Assembly: GCF_014203735.1 (NCBI RefSeq)
Contig: NZ_JACHJQ010000002.1
Coordinates: 1,177,224-1,241,223, forward strand
Length of the DNA: 64,000 nucleotides
Direction of reading: 5' to 3'
Source: Actinophytocola algeriensis
GTDB lineage: Bacteria; Actinomycetota; Actinomycetes; Mycobacteriales; Pseudonocardiaceae
Shown here one piece after another: positions 9,538-18,128 of the stretch; the stretch's first letter is position 1, and every line of letters begins with the position of its first letter. A program made the translations under genes and the position numbers. The notes beneath the pieces are model-generated. The model searched no databases. It saw nothing but the letters and a program-made list of their open reading frames with translations, and was not told where the DNA came from.

Positions 9538-11159
9538 GACCTCACCCCCGAGGACTCCGAAGTGGACCGTGCACCAGCGGCCGCGTGGCCGTCGAGGTGG
9601 TAGCGCGACGCGGTCGACAGCGGTGCGCTGCCGCACCGGACCAACCGGTCGTGGAACCGTTTCAGCTCCGGCGCCGCGACACGTTCGCGCCACTGCCGGA
9701 TGCGCAGCTTGCCCAGCGTGTACATCGCTCCCACCGGATCGGACACCACGATCAGCACCTCACGCGCGGCGCGCTCCGGCGACCAGCCGCACAGGGTGAT
9801 CGCCCGCGTGACCGCGTCGGCGAACGTCATCCGCCCCATGTGGACGGAGAGGTACACGGCGAGCCGGGTGGCGGCCTCGAGCGCGAACCGCAGCTGGGCG
9901 ACCTCGAGCAGCGGGCGGCCCTCGGCGAGCCCGTGCTCGAGGGCGAGTTCCTCGACGTAGTGCGCCCAGCCCTCGGTGAGACCCGGGAACCACGGCACGC
10001 ACACCCGGAGCACGCTCGGGCCCATGGACGCGGCCTCGATCTGGACGTAATGCCCGGCGAACGCCTCGTGGACCGCGATCACCTCGAGCATCGGGTCGTT
10101 GAGGTGCTCGCCGCGCCCCTCGGCCCCCTCCGGTTCCGGTACCCACAGGATGTGCGGCTGCCGCTCCTGCGCGAGCGGCGCCGAGATGCCGAACTCCACC
10201 AGGGCGCCGCCGCTCAGCCGCGGCGCGCGGCGCACCTCCAGCGGCACGACGGTGTCGACCGACACCAGGTCCTCGGCGGCCCAGAAGTCCCTCAGCCGCG
10301 CCATGATCCCGGTCAGGGCGGTCGTCACCGGCTGGTCGGACACCGCGCCGCCGAGCAGGTCGAACGCCGCGAACCGGTCGGCCACGCCGAGCCGGGCGGC
10401 CACCGCGGCCAGCGCGGCGAGCACCCGGTCCACTTCGGACAGGGTGGCGTCGAGCAGGTCCGCGACGGGCTGGTCGAGACCCTGCGTCGCGCGGAGGAAC
10501 TCGTCGAGCAGCTCAGGGCCGTGCAGGGCCGTGGCCGGTGCGGTCGCCGCCACGCGGTCCGCGAACGCCCGGCAGGCCGCCGACGCCGCGGTCGCCGCGG
10601 CGGAGATCCCGTCCGCCGCGTACCCGGGGTGGTCCAGGGCCACCTGCCGCTCGACGTCGGCGAGCTGCAGCGCCTGCGCCCTGGCCTGTTCGACGGCACA
10701 CAGCCGCTCCCCCGCAGGCAGCCGCGGCCCTATCGCGTCCCCCGCCGCGGTGAGGAGGTCCGGGAGCCGGGTGAGGTGGTCGCGCAGCGCGGTCATCCGA
10801 TCGGCGAGCGGTGCGTGGGTGCCCCTGGGGTAGTCGGTGACGTCCGTCGCGGCGAGCCACTCCCGCGGCCCGCGGAACGGCCGGTCCAGCTCCGCCGCGG
10901 GGAACCGCTCCCCCGCCAGCACGTGGGCCGCCGCGTCCAGGTCGGCGCACAGCTCGGGGTCCGCGGTGGCGGGGAGCTCCGCGAGCTCCCGCCGCAACCG
11001 TGCCAGCATCCGGTCGAGGTCGGCGACGGGGATCGGCTCGACCACCGGCACCCGCGTGCCGGGATCGTGCCGTCCGGCCCGGCGCGCGACGTGCGGATAC
11101 CGCTCGAAGATGTGCTCGACCACCTCGGACACGGCCGCGGTGGCGGTCTGCATGGACAC
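9534..11159 (-). CDS. DUF885 metallohydrolase-like protein (copy 1)
   Basis: 541 residues. DUF885 proteins have a thermolysin-like zinc-peptidase core; no substrate is established for this branch. The metal site is visible as HEAFAGHYVQ (HExxxGH) with the downstream glutamate in LTEGWAHYVEEL. Other landmarks are LWVPEPEG, LRRELAELPATADPEL near residue 60, and AVYLSVHMGRMTF. There is no signal peptide, so it acts in the cytoplasm. A close paralogue lies at 47108-48739. Both are in the cluster and both have a GT8 gene nearby, so processing of a peptide or acyl intermediate is likelier than housekeeping proteolysis. GTG 11157-11159 has GCAGGAG 7 nt upstream. Confidence 0.8.
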   Translation of the reverse strand: MSMQTATAAVSEVVEHIFERYPHVARRAGRHDPGTRVPVVEPIPVADLDRMLARLRRELAELPATADPELCADLDAAAHVLAGERFPAAELDRPFRGPREWLAATDVTDYPRGTHAPLADRMTALRDHLTRLPDLLTAAGDAIGPRLPAGERLCAVEQARAQALQLADVERQVALDHPGYAADGISAAATAASAACRAFADRVAATAPATALHGPELLDEFLRATQGLDQPVADLLDATLSEVDRVLAALAAVAARLGVADRFAAFDLLGGAVSDQPVTTALTGIMARLRDFWAAEDLVSVDTVVPLEVRRAPRLSGGALVEFGISAPLAQERQPHILWVPEPEGAEGRGEHLNDPMLEVIAVHEAFAGHYVQIEAASMGPSVLRVCVPWFPGLTEGWAHYVEELALEHGLAEGRPLLEVAQLRFALEAATRLAVYLSVHMGRMTFADAVTRAITLCGWSPERAAREVLIVVSDPVGAMYTLGKLRIRQWRERVAAPELKRFHDRLVRCGSAPLSTASRYHLDGHAAAGARSTSESSGVRS

Positions 11160-11185
11160 GGGCGAACTCCTGCCTGTCGGTGGTT

Positions 11186-12193
11186 CTAGCGTGGGAGCGG
11201 GAGGCCAGCGCCCGCCGCGAGCGCGGCCGCGTACACCCGCGCGGCGAGTGCGATGTCGTGCACGCCCATCCCGAACGGGTTGACGACCACACGGCCTGCC
11301 CGGCCCGCCGCGTACCCGTGCGGCACGACGGCCGCGAGTTCGGCGTCGACGGCCCGGCCACCCGGCGGTGCGCCGGCGCCCGGCGCGGCCACCCGTCCTG
11401 CGTGGCAGAGCCTGCCGAGCAGCCGGGTGGTGTCCTCACTGACCAGCGCCCAGTCGTCGACGATGAGGTGGTCGCAGCCCAGCAGCACGTCCTCGTCCGC
11501 GTCGTCGAGCGAGACGTTGAGGAACACCGCGTCGGGCGGCAGCCAGTCGAGCCGGACGTAGGGCGTGGTGGTCGTCGTGGCCGCGATGGTGACCTCGGCG
11601 GCGCGCACGGCCTCCTCGGCGCTCGCGGTCCGCACCCGCGCGTGCGGAGCGAACTCCCGTGCCGCGTCGGCGAACGCCCGTGCCTGCCCGTCGTCGACGT
11701 CGTGGACGAGGACGTCGGTGAGGCCGGTCCTGCCCGCGAGCAGCTCCAGGTGGGTGCGTGCCTGGCGGCCCGCGCCGAGGAAGGCCACCCGCCGCACGGC
11801 CGCGAGGTCACGCACCGCGCCCAGCGCCACTAACGACACCGACGCGGTGCGCAGCGCGCTGATGGTCCCCGCCTGCATCAGGCACACGGGCGCCGCGGTG
11901 TCCTCCCCGTTGAGCACGATCAGTCCCTGTGCCCTCGGCAACCCGCGGTCGCGGTTGCCGAGACAGGCGTTGATGATCTTGCAACCGTAGGTCCTGTCGT
12001 GCCGGGCGGGGAGGATCAGGCTGCGTGCCGCCGTGCCGTCCGGTGCGGTCCAGCGCAGTGCCGCCTCCGGGGTGACGGCGGCCCGGCCCGCGCCGACGGC
12101 GAGGAACGCCTCGGTCACGACGTCGAGCGGGTCGATCGCGGACAGGAGCTTCGCGACGGTGGCGCCGTCCAGGTACAGCAAGGGAGTCGTCAT
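11186..12193 (-). CDS. Ornithine cyclodeaminase/mu-crystallin family dehydrogenase, SbnB-like (diaminopropionate pathway)
   Basis: 335 residues with the family layout: N-terminal YLDGATVAKLLSAID, Lys-containing CKIINACLGNR, and a Rossmann dinucleotide motif FLGAGRQARTHLE followed by the hydrophobic SVSLVALGAV region. In staphyloferrin B and related pathways SbnB oxidises N-(1-amino-1-carboxy-2-ethyl)-glutamate to L-2,3-diaminopropionate and 2-oxoglutarate. The family also includes true ornithine cyclodeaminases, so sequence alone leaves the choice open. The SbnA-like enzyme at 41557-42510 in the same operon makes the SbnB role the best reading. It starts 1 nt after the preceding GT8 stop. Confidence 0.8.
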   Translation of the reverse strand: MTTPLLYLDGATVAKLLSAIDPLDVVTEAFLAVGAGRAAVTPEAALRWTAPDGTAARSLILPARHDRTYGCKIINACLGNRDRGLPRAQGLIVLNGEDTAAPVCLMQAGTISALRTASVSLVALGAVRDLAAVRRVAFLGAGRQARTHLELLAGRTGLTDVLVHDVDDGQARAFADAAREFAPHARVRTASAEEAVRAAEVTIAATTTTTPYVRLDWLPPDAVFLNVSLDDADEDVLLGCDHLIVDDWALVSEDTTRLLGRLCHAGRVAAPGAGAPPGGRAVDAELAAVVPHGYAAGRAGRVVVNPFGMGVHDIALAARVYAAALAAGAGLPLPR

Positions 12194-12194
12194 G

Positions 12195-13025
12195 TCATGC
12201 GCTCCTCACGGGCCGCCAGCCGGCCCAGGCGGTGCGGTCGAGGCAGGCGTAGAACAGCGCGCTGAACGGGGCGCGTGCCGAGGAGGCGAGCCACGGCTTG
12301 TCGTCGCCTGCGTAGTGGACGATCCGCGGTTCCGCCGCCAGGTAGTCCGCGGGTACCGGCGAGTCGAGCCCGAGCCTGCGCGCGACCGCTGCCATCCCGA
12401 CGAGCATGTGGTAGACGTTCCAGCCGGGCGCGAGCGGCACCCAGTCGTCCGCGAGCACCAGGTTCAGCGCCTCCTCCGCGGTGACCCGGTCGCCGGTGCG
12501 GGCGAGGTCGACCACCCGGTTCGCCACGTCGTGCGCCCGCCACGCGACCGGGTCGATCACCAGCACGCTGTCGTTGAGGAACGGGCTGTCCGGCGCGAGC
12601 CCGAGCGCCTCCCGCCGCGCGGGCGGCAGCGGCGGGTCGACCGGATCGCGCAGGGCGGCCAAGGTTCGCCCGCCCAGCGCGACATCCCGCAGCGCGGCGA
12701 GGTCGTCCTGGACGACGGTGTCCGCGTCGAGGTAGATCAGCGGGCCGTCGCCGGTGACCAGCTCGGGGAGCCGCAGTCGCAGGTGTGCGAGGGGGTGCCA
12801 GTGGTCGAGGCCCGGTGGCGACGGGTCGGTGACGGTGACGAACTCCGGGGCGAGTTCCGGACAGGACTGGCGGATCAGCGCCACCGTCTCGTCCCGGAGA
12901 CCGGTCGTCACGACCGTCACGACCGGCTCGTCCCGCGCGGTCGCGTGGTCGGCGAGCGACCGCAGCGACACCGCCAGCGGCATCGCGAACTCCTCGTCGA
13001 CGGCATAGCCGACGCGCACGCTCAT
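12195..13025 (-). CDS. Family 8 glycosyltransferase, short and divergent
   Basis: 276 residues: VRVGYAVDEEFAMPLAVSL at the start, DxD in IYLDADTVV, and HYAGDDKPW with the metal His near the end. The segment normally FNAGVxxxDP is FLNDSVLVIDP here, so the acceptor-side loop differs from its three paralogues. It ends YACLDRTAWAGWRPV like the others. It sits between the ferredoxin and the SbnB-like gene. ATG 13023-13025 follows the ferredoxin stop by 10 nt. Confidence 0.85.
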   Translation of the reverse strand: MSVRVGYAVDEEFAMPLAVSLRSLADHATARDEPVVTVVTTGLRDETVALIRQSCPELAPEFVTVTDPSPPGLDHWHPLAHLRLRLPELVTGDGPLIYLDADTVVQDDLAALRDVALGGRTLAALRDPVDPPLPPARREALGLAPDSPFLNDSVLVIDPVAWRAHDVANRVVDLARTGDRVTAEEALNLVLADDWVPLAPGWNVYHMLVGMAAVARRLGLDSPVPADYLAAEPRIVHYAGDDKPWLASSARAPFSALFYACLDRTAWAGWRPVRSA

Positions 13026-13035
13026 CGGTGTCTCC

Positions 13036-13257
13036 TCAGTCCACTTGCGACAGGCCGGTCTCGGCGTCGACCACCGCGATCGCGCTCGTCGGGCACAGCT
13101 CCGCCGCGTCCGCGAGCCGGTCGGCCGGGGCCACCTCGGCCGCGGCCGGGCACGAGCGGTCCTCGCCGTCGAGCGTGAAGAAGTCCGGTGCGATCGAGGT
13201 GCAGGTGGCCGAGCCGACGCAGCGGTCCTGGTCGACGGTGATCCGCCATCGGGTCAC
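13036..13257 (-). CDS. [3Fe-4S]-type ferredoxin, P450 electron donor
   Basis: A 73-residue ferredoxin of the kind that passes electrons to actinobacterial cytochromes P450. The cluster-binding pattern is DRCVGSATC (C-x5-C) near residue 14 and ELCPTSAI (the C-P pair) near residue 55; the missing fourth cysteine indicates a 3Fe-4S centre. An extra cysteine in RSCPAAAE is outside the pattern. It is the only ferredoxin seen and probably serves the four P450s of the operon; no ferredoxin reductase is present. GTG 13255-13257 overlaps the stop of the thioesterase gene (GTGA). Confidence 0.88.
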   Translation of the reverse strand: MTRWRITVDQDRCVGSATCTSIAPDFFTLDGEDRSCPAAAEVAPADRLADAAELCPTSAIAVVDAETGLSQVD

Positions 13258-14009
13258 GACGTGCTCCCTTCCTGGTCGAGGTCCATGCCGTCGAGCAGGA
13301 CCGCCCGCAGCTCGGCGGGTGCCTGCAGGAACGTGAAGTGACTGCCGGGCAGCAGGTGGAACTCCGTGCGACCGCAGTCGCGCCACCCGGGCATCAGGCG
13401 GGCGGGGACGTTCGTGTCGTCCCGCCAGCCGATCGCGCTGATCCGGCACGGCAGCCGGAGGGGCGCCGCCACCCGGTAGCGGGCGTTCGCGTCGACGTCG
13501 GCACGCATGACCCGCAGGCACAGCGCCACGAGGTCCTCGACCGGTTCGCCGCCCATGAAGCGGATGAGCCGCCGCACCTCCTCGGCCAGCTCGACGTCGT
13601 CCATGTCGATGTAGGTGCCGTACGGGCCGTCCTGCGGGGCGACCTGCGAGGAGACGAACACGCAGGTGGGCAGTGGGCCGCCGCGCGCGGCGAGCTGGAC
13701 GGCGATCTCGTAGGAGGACAACGCGGAACCGCAGTGGCCGAAGAACCCGAACGGCCGGTCCAGGTGCGGCTCGATCGCCTCGATCACGTCCGCCGCCAGT
13801 GCCTCGTACGTCTCGTGTGGACGCTCACGCAGCCGGTTCTCCCGGCCGGGCAGCTGGACCGGAACAATCTCGAGGTCGCCGACCGCGGCGGGCCAGCCCC
13901 GGTACATGCTCGCGCCGCACCCCGAGTACGGCAGGCAGAACAGTCGCGCCCGCGCGTCCCGGTCCGGTGGCCGCAGGAACCAGCGCGCGGGCCGGGCGGG
14001 CGCGCTCAC
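13254..14009 (-). CDS. Thioesterase-fold protein with Cys nucleophile (GHCGS), possible aminoacyl shuttle
   Basis: 251 residues, alpha/beta-hydrolase fold of the type II thioesterase family. LFCLPYSGCGASMYRGW and VPVQLPGRENRL are the family start. The nucleophile elbow is FFGHCGSALSS, with Cys where editing thioesterases have Ser (GHSMG). The catalytic His is in PGSHFTFLQ. Known Cys members include SyrC and CmaE, which carry aminoacyl groups between carrier domains, and the Cys thioesterases of obafluorin and sulfazecin. Because the assembly line here has two modules without A domains, I favour a shuttle role. GTG 14007-14009 overlaps the P450 stop. Confidence 0.8.
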   Translation of the reverse strand: MSAPARPARWFLRPPDRDARARLFCLPYSGCGASMYRGWPAAVGDLEIVPVQLPGRENRLRERPHETYEALAADVIEAIEPHLDRPFGFFGHCGSALSSYEIAVQLAARGGPLPTCVFVSSQVAPQDGPYGTYIDMDDVELAEEVRRLIRFMGGEPVEDLVALCLRVMRADVDANARYRVAAPLRLPCRISAIGWRDDTNVPARLMPGWRDCGRTEFHLLPGSHFTFLQAPAELRAVLLDGMDLDQEGSTS

Positions 14010-15259
14010 CACGGCTCCCGGCCGGGACGCGGCTTGCCCGCCACCGGCAGCCGGGTGATCCCGGCGACGAAGTTCGACGCGATGTGCTCGACCGGTCCGG
14101 CGAGCTCGAAGTCCGAGAACGCGGCGAACATCTCCGCGAACAGGACCCGCAGCGTCATCCGCGCGATGGCGAACCCCACGCAGTAGTGCGGACCTGAACC
14201 GAAGGTCAGGTGGCGGTTCGGCGTGCGCCGCACGTCGAACGTGTACGGATCGGGGAAGATCTCCTCGTCGCGGTTGGCCGAGCCGTACCAGACGACCACC
14301 CCGTCCCCTTCCGCGATCCGCTTGCCACCCAGCTCGGTCGGCGCGGTGGCGTACCGCAGCACGTGGTTGGCGGGCGACGCCCAGCGCAGCGCCTCCTCGA
14401 CACCGGTCTCGAGCAGTTCGGGGTGCTCGGCCCAGTCGGCGTAGCGGCCGGATTCGATCAGTTCGACCAGCGCGGCCTTCGGCACCTCGGGCACCGTGAC
14501 GGTCGAGCCGATCAGCATCAGGTAGCAGTTGGCCATGACCGCGCCGCGGTCCAGCGGCTCGCCCTCGACGGTCATCGTGAGCAGCACGCTCAGCAGGTCC
14601 TCGCCGAGCGCCTTGCGCCGCGCGGTCGCCGCGTCCTGGAAGTAGGCGAACAGCTCGCGGTGCGCGCGGTGCTGGGTGGCGGCCGCACCCGAGGGCAGCT
14701 GGTGCACCGGGTCGTCCGGCGCGATCGCCATCTCGGCCAGCTCGGTCAGCCGGGTCCAGTCCGGCTCCGGCAGGTCCATGAGGGTGCCGAACATGACCAC
14801 CGGCAGCTGGTGCACGGCGACGCCGAAGTCGATGGGCTCGCCGTCCAGCGCGGGCGCGAGGATCCCGCGGGCGGCGGCCCGGACCCGGTCGCGGTGCCGG
14901 TCGGCGGTGCGGCCGGCGAGCAGGCGCTGCAGCGGCGCCCGCATCTCCGTGTGGCGCGGTGGGTCCGTTGTGGACAGTTGCTGCCTGCTCGCCGGGTCGG
15001 GCTGGCCCAGTAGCGTGAGCAGCGTGCCGCCCTCGGAGGTGAAGGTCCGCGCGTCCCGCAGGACCTTCTCCACGTCGCGGTACCTCGTGACCGACCAGAA
15101 CCCGGTGCCGGGCCCGGTTTCCTGCCAGTGCACGGGATCCCGTTCCCGCATGGCGTGCCACACCGCGTGCGGGTCACCGTACCGGTACAGGTCGGGGTCG
15201 CGCAGGTCCACCGCGTCGAGGTCGACGGCGGCGGCGTCTGCCGGGGCCGTGTGCCTCAT
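14006..15259 (-). CDS. Cytochrome P450, atypical I-helix
   Basis: 417 residues. Heme ligand motif FGSGPHYCVGFAIARM near the C-terminus; ExxR is in GVEEALRW; the K-helix to meander region reads WYGSANRDEEIFPDPYTFD. The I-helix reads NCYLMLIGSTVTVPEV and lacks the usual acid-alcohol pair ((A/G)GxxT with Asp/Glu), as in several P450s that work on carrier-bound substrates. It is encoded between a Cys-type thioesterase and a standalone carrier protein, so oxidation of a carrier-tethered amino acid is the leading guess. The ATG at 15257-15259 overlaps the carrier stop (ATGA). Confidence 0.87.
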   Translation of the reverse strand: MRHTAPADAAAVDLDAVDLRDPDLYRYGDPHAVWHAMRERDPVHWQETGPGTGFWSVTRYRDVEKVLRDARTFTSEGGTLLTLLGQPDPASRQQLSTTDPPRHTEMRAPLQRLLAGRTADRHRDRVRAAARGILAPALDGEPIDFGVAVHQLPVVMFGTLMDLPEPDWTRLTELAEMAIAPDDPVHQLPSGAAATQHRAHRELFAYFQDAATARRKALGEDLLSVLLTMTVEGEPLDRGAVMANCYLMLIGSTVTVPEVPKAALVELIESGRYADWAEHPELLETGVEEALRWASPANHVLRYATAPTELGGKRIAEGDGVVVWYGSANRDEEIFPDPYTFDVRRTPNRHLTFGSGPHYCVGFAIARMTLRVLFAEMFAAFSDFELAGPVEHIASNFVAGITRLPVAGKPRPGREPW

Positions 15260-15555
15260 CGCCCGGCCGCCTCGATCGCCGCCGCCAGCTCCGCCACCGT
15301 CGGTTCGAGGAACAACGTCCGCGCGGCCACCTCGACACCGGTGGCCGCGGCGATGTCCACGAGCAGCTCGGCCGCGGCCAGCGAATGGCCGCCCAGCTCG
15401 AAGAAGTCGTCGTCGATCCCGATCGGCTCGACGCGCAGGCGGTCGCGCCACAGCTCGGCGAGCTGCCGTTCCAGGTCGGTGCCGGGCGCGCGGTACTCCG
15501 ACCACAGGCCGCGGTCCGCCCTCGGCACCATCGCGTCGTGTGTCGTCTCGGTCAT
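15256..15555 (-). CDS. Standalone peptidyl carrier protein
   Basis: 99 residues, a single T domain. The phosphopantetheine site is DDFFELGGHSLAAAELL, with the modified Ser in GGHS. A long N-terminal extension (MTETTHDAMVPRADRG) precedes the domain. It lies between two P450 genes with 4-nt overlaps on both sides, so the three are made together. It probably presents an amino acid to one of those P450s. Loading would need the standalone A-T protein or a Cys-type shuttle, since no A domain is fused. The sequence does not show which enzyme loads it. Confidence 0.88.
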   Translation of the reverse strand: MTETTHDAMVPRADRGLWSEYRAPGTDLERQLAELWRDRLRVEPIGIDDDFFELGGHSLAAAELLVDIAAATGVEVAARTLFLEPTVAELAAAIEAAGR

Positions 15556-16808
15556 CGCGTGACTCCTTCCCGCACCGCCGACCGCGCGCGGACCGGCAGC
15601 CGGGTGATCCCGTTGATGAAGTTGGAGTGCAGGTGGACCACCTCGCCCGCGACCTCGAACCCGGCGCACGTGGCCACCAGTTCCTCGAGCAGCACCGCGA
15701 GCACGACCTGCGCGGCGGGCCCGCCGATGCACCGGTGCGCACCGACCCCGAACGCGAGGTGCGGGTTGGGCGACCGGGCCGGGTCGAACGTGTACGGGTC
15801 GGTGAACACCTTCTCGTCGCGGTTGGCGGACCCCACCCACGCGCAGACCAGCTCGCCCTCGTCGAGCCACTGCCCGGCCACCTGGACGCGGGTGAGCGTG
15901 CGGCGCATCAAGTGGTTGGTGGGCGACGCCCAGCGCAGCGCCTCCTCGATCGCGTCCGGCACCAGGGCGGGGTTCTCGCGCACCGCCCGGTACGCGGCTG
16001 GCCGGTCGGCGAACGCGAGGACCATGTGCGAGGCGACCTGCGGGGTGGTCGTGATCGCCCCCATCGCGAAGCTGTAGCAGTTGAGCAGCAGCTCGTGCTC
16101 GTCGAGCCGCCGTCCCAGGTAGTCGAGGTCGAGCAGCACCGAGATCAGGTCGTCGCGCCGGGTGCGCCTGCGGTCGGCGATCAGTCCCGCGAACAGCGCC
16201 ATCAGCTCGTGGTGGGCGTTGCGCAGCGTGTCGGCCTCGGAGCCGGTCGCGTATTCCGGGTCGGACGGGGCGACCCCGGCCATTGCCCAGCGGGGCACGG
16301 CGGGCCAGTCGACGACCGGGATGCCGATGATCTCGCCGACCCCCGCCATCGGCAGCTGCAGCATCAGCCGCGCGAAGTCGACCGGTTCGCCGGACGCCAG
16401 GTGCTCGCCGAGGATCCGGCGCACGTGCCCCCGAACGATCTCCCTGCGCTCCCGCACCAGCCGGGTCGCCATGGTCCGCATCGACGGCAGTCGCACGGAC
16501 GCGTGGTGCGGCTGGTCCATCAGGTTGATGGTCCGCCCACCGGCGCTGTCACCCCGCGCGACCGCGAGGATCGTGCCGTGCGCCGAGGAGAACCGCCGGT
16601 CGTCCATGAGGACGCGGGACACGTCCGCGTAGCTCGTGACCGACCAGAACCGGTCGCCCTCCGGTGTGTGCTGGGCCCACAGCGGCGCCTGCGCACGCAG
16701 CGTGTGCCAGGCCGGGTGCTGCTCACCGGACCGGTAGCGGGCGGGGTCGTACAGGTCGATGCGGTCCAGCGGCACCGGCCGGGCCGGGGTCACGGCGGTC
16801 AGCCTCAT
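15552..16808 (-). CDS. Cytochrome P450, atypical I-helix
   Basis: 418 residues. Heme motif FGVGAHRCIGGPAAQV; ExxR in AIEEALRW; PERF-equivalent region in YTFDPARSPNPHLAFG. The I-helix is NCYSFAMGAITTTPQV, with several Thr residues but no acid before them. It shares NCYSF, the TTP motif and overall order with the next upstream P450 (16879-18120), so the two are recent relatives. ATG 16806-16808 has GAGGGGGAG close upstream and overlaps the stop of a 25-codon ORF (ATGA). Its stop overlaps the carrier protein start. Confidence 0.87.
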   Translation of the reverse strand: MRLTAVTPARPVPLDRIDLYDPARYRSGEQHPAWHTLRAQAPLWAQHTPEGDRFWSVTSYADVSRVLMDDRRFSSAHGTILAVARGDSAGGRTINLMDQPHHASVRLPSMRTMATRLVRERREIVRGHVRRILGEHLASGEPVDFARLMLQLPMAGVGEIIGIPVVDWPAVPRWAMAGVAPSDPEYATGSEADTLRNAHHELMALFAGLIADRRRTRRDDLISVLLDLDYLGRRLDEHELLLNCYSFAMGAITTTPQVASHMVLAFADRPAAYRAVRENPALVPDAIEEALRWASPTNHLMRRTLTRVQVAGQWLDEGELVCAWVGSANRDEKVFTDPYTFDPARSPNPHLAFGVGAHRCIGGPAAQVVLAVLLEELVATCAGFEVAGEVVHLHSNFINGITRLPVRARSAVREGVTR

Positions 16809-16882
16809 GACTCCCCCTCGCAGGCTCCGGGAAGCCGCTCGCGGTCGCCCTGTGACATTGATTCACTCGCAAGCTCGCTCAC
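16805..16882 (-). CDS. 25-residue ORF coupled at both ends between two P450 genes
   Basis: The only gap in this part of the operon is exactly filled by a frame of 25 codons plus stop, product beginning (M)SELASESMSQGDRE and ending PGACEGES. Its GTG (16880-16882) overlaps the upstream P450 stop (GTGA) and has AAGGAGG 7 nt upstream, a strong ribosome site. Its TGA overlaps the ATG of the downstream P450 (ATGA). The peptide is polar, acidic, has no hydrophobic stretch and matches nothing I know. It may act only to carry ribosomes across the gap, or it may be a small functional peptide. Confidence 0.5.
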   Translation of the reverse strand: MSELASESMSQGDRERLPGACEGES

Positions 16883-18120
16883 GGGCGCACCTCCTTGCCG
16901 AGCACGGGCATGGCGACCACGCCGTTGATCCAGTTCGAGGTCAGGTGGGTCACCGGGCCGACGAGGTCGAACCGTTCGAACGCGGTGACCAGCTCGGTGA
17001 ACAGCACACGCAGCGCGAAACGGGACAGCGGCGCGCCGACGCAGTAGTGCGGGCCGCCGCCGAAACCGCTGTGGTGGTTGGGCGAGCGGGCCGGGTCGAA
17101 GTGGAACGGCCGGTCGAACACGGACTCGTCGCGCTGGGCCGAACCGGTCCACGCGCACACCCAGTCGCCCTCGGCGATGGCGACGTCGCCGAGCCTGGTG
17201 TCGCGCAGCGCGCGGCGCACCAGGTGGTGCGGCGTCGCGGTCCAGCGCACGCCCTCCTCCAGCATCGTGGGCACGCGCTCCGGGTCGGCGCGCAGCCGCG
17301 CCCACTCGTCAGGGCGTTCGATCAGCGCGAGGAGGGTGTGCGCGGCGACGTGCGGGGTGGTGGAGTTGGCGCCCGCCATGAAGCTGTAGCAGTTGAGCAG
17401 GACATCCCCGTCCTCCATGGGCTTGCCGCCGGGACGCAGGGCGAGCAGTCCGCTGATCAGGTCCGTGCCCGGGTGCCTGCGGCGGTGCGCGATCAGCTCG
17501 GCGAACCTGGCGAACAGCTCGTGGTGGGCGCGGCGCAGCGTGTGCGCGGTGGTGGGCCCGGACGCGAACGCCGGGTCCTCCGGCGACAGCCCGGCGGCGG
17601 TCCAGTGCGCGATCGGGTCCCAGTGCTCCTCGGGGATGCCGATGATCTCGCCGGACACCGCCATCGGGAGCCTGCGCACCAGCACGGCGAAGTCCTGTTC
17701 GCCGTCGCGCAGCGGCGCCACCAGCTTCCGGACCTGCTCCTCGATGCGGCCGGCCCGGTCGCGGACGACCGCGTGGCTGAACGAGCGCATCGCGGTCGTG
17801 CGCAGTGCCGTGTGGTCCGGCGGGTCCATCAGCGAGATCGTGCGCCCGCCCGCCGGGTCGCCCGCCCCGACGGAGCCCAGCACGGTGCCCGACGCGGAGC
17901 TGAACGTGCGGTGGTCCTTGAGCACCCGCTCGCAGTCGGCGTACCCGGTGACCGACCAGAACCCGGGCTGGCCGGGCCGCTCGTGCCACCAGACGGGCGC
18001 GGTCCGGCGCAGCGTCCGCCACGCGGCGTGCCTGCAGCCGTCGCGGTACCCGGCGGGGTCGAACAGGTCGATCTCGGCGAGCGGGACCTCGACGTCCGGT
18101 GGTGGTGCGGTGATGCGCAT
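16879..18120 (-). CDS. Cytochrome P450, atypical I-helix
   Basis: 413 residues. Heme motif FGGGPHYCVGAPLSRF; ExxR-type MLEEGVRW; meander region FHFDPARSPNHHSGFG. The I-helix reads NCYSFMAGANSTTPHV: AGA is present but the acidic residue of the AGxDT motif is replaced (N/S). Closely related to the P450 at 15552-16808. It follows the standalone A-T gene by only 8 nt, which suggests it acts on the amino acid loaded on that didomain. ATG 18118-18120 chosen as the first start after the A-T stop. Confidence 0.87.
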   Translation of the reverse strand: MRITAPPPDVEVPLAEIDLFDPAGYRDGCRHAAWRTLRRTAPVWWHERPGQPGFWSVTGYADCERVLKDHRTFSSASGTVLGSVGAGDPAGGRTISLMDPPDHTALRTTAMRSFSHAVVRDRAGRIEEQVRKLVAPLRDGEQDFAVLVRRLPMAVSGEIIGIPEEHWDPIAHWTAAGLSPEDPAFASGPTTAHTLRRAHHELFARFAELIAHRRRHPGTDLISGLLALRPGGKPMEDGDVLLNCYSFMAGANSTTPHVAAHTLLALIERPDEWARLRADPERVPTMLEEGVRWTATPHHLVRRALRDTRLGDVAIAEGDWVCAWTGSAQRDESVFDRPFHFDPARSPNHHSGFGGGPHYCVGAPLSRFALRVLFTELVTAFERFDLVGPVTHLTSNWINGVVAMPVLGKEVRP

Positions 18121-18128
18121 GGTCGCCC

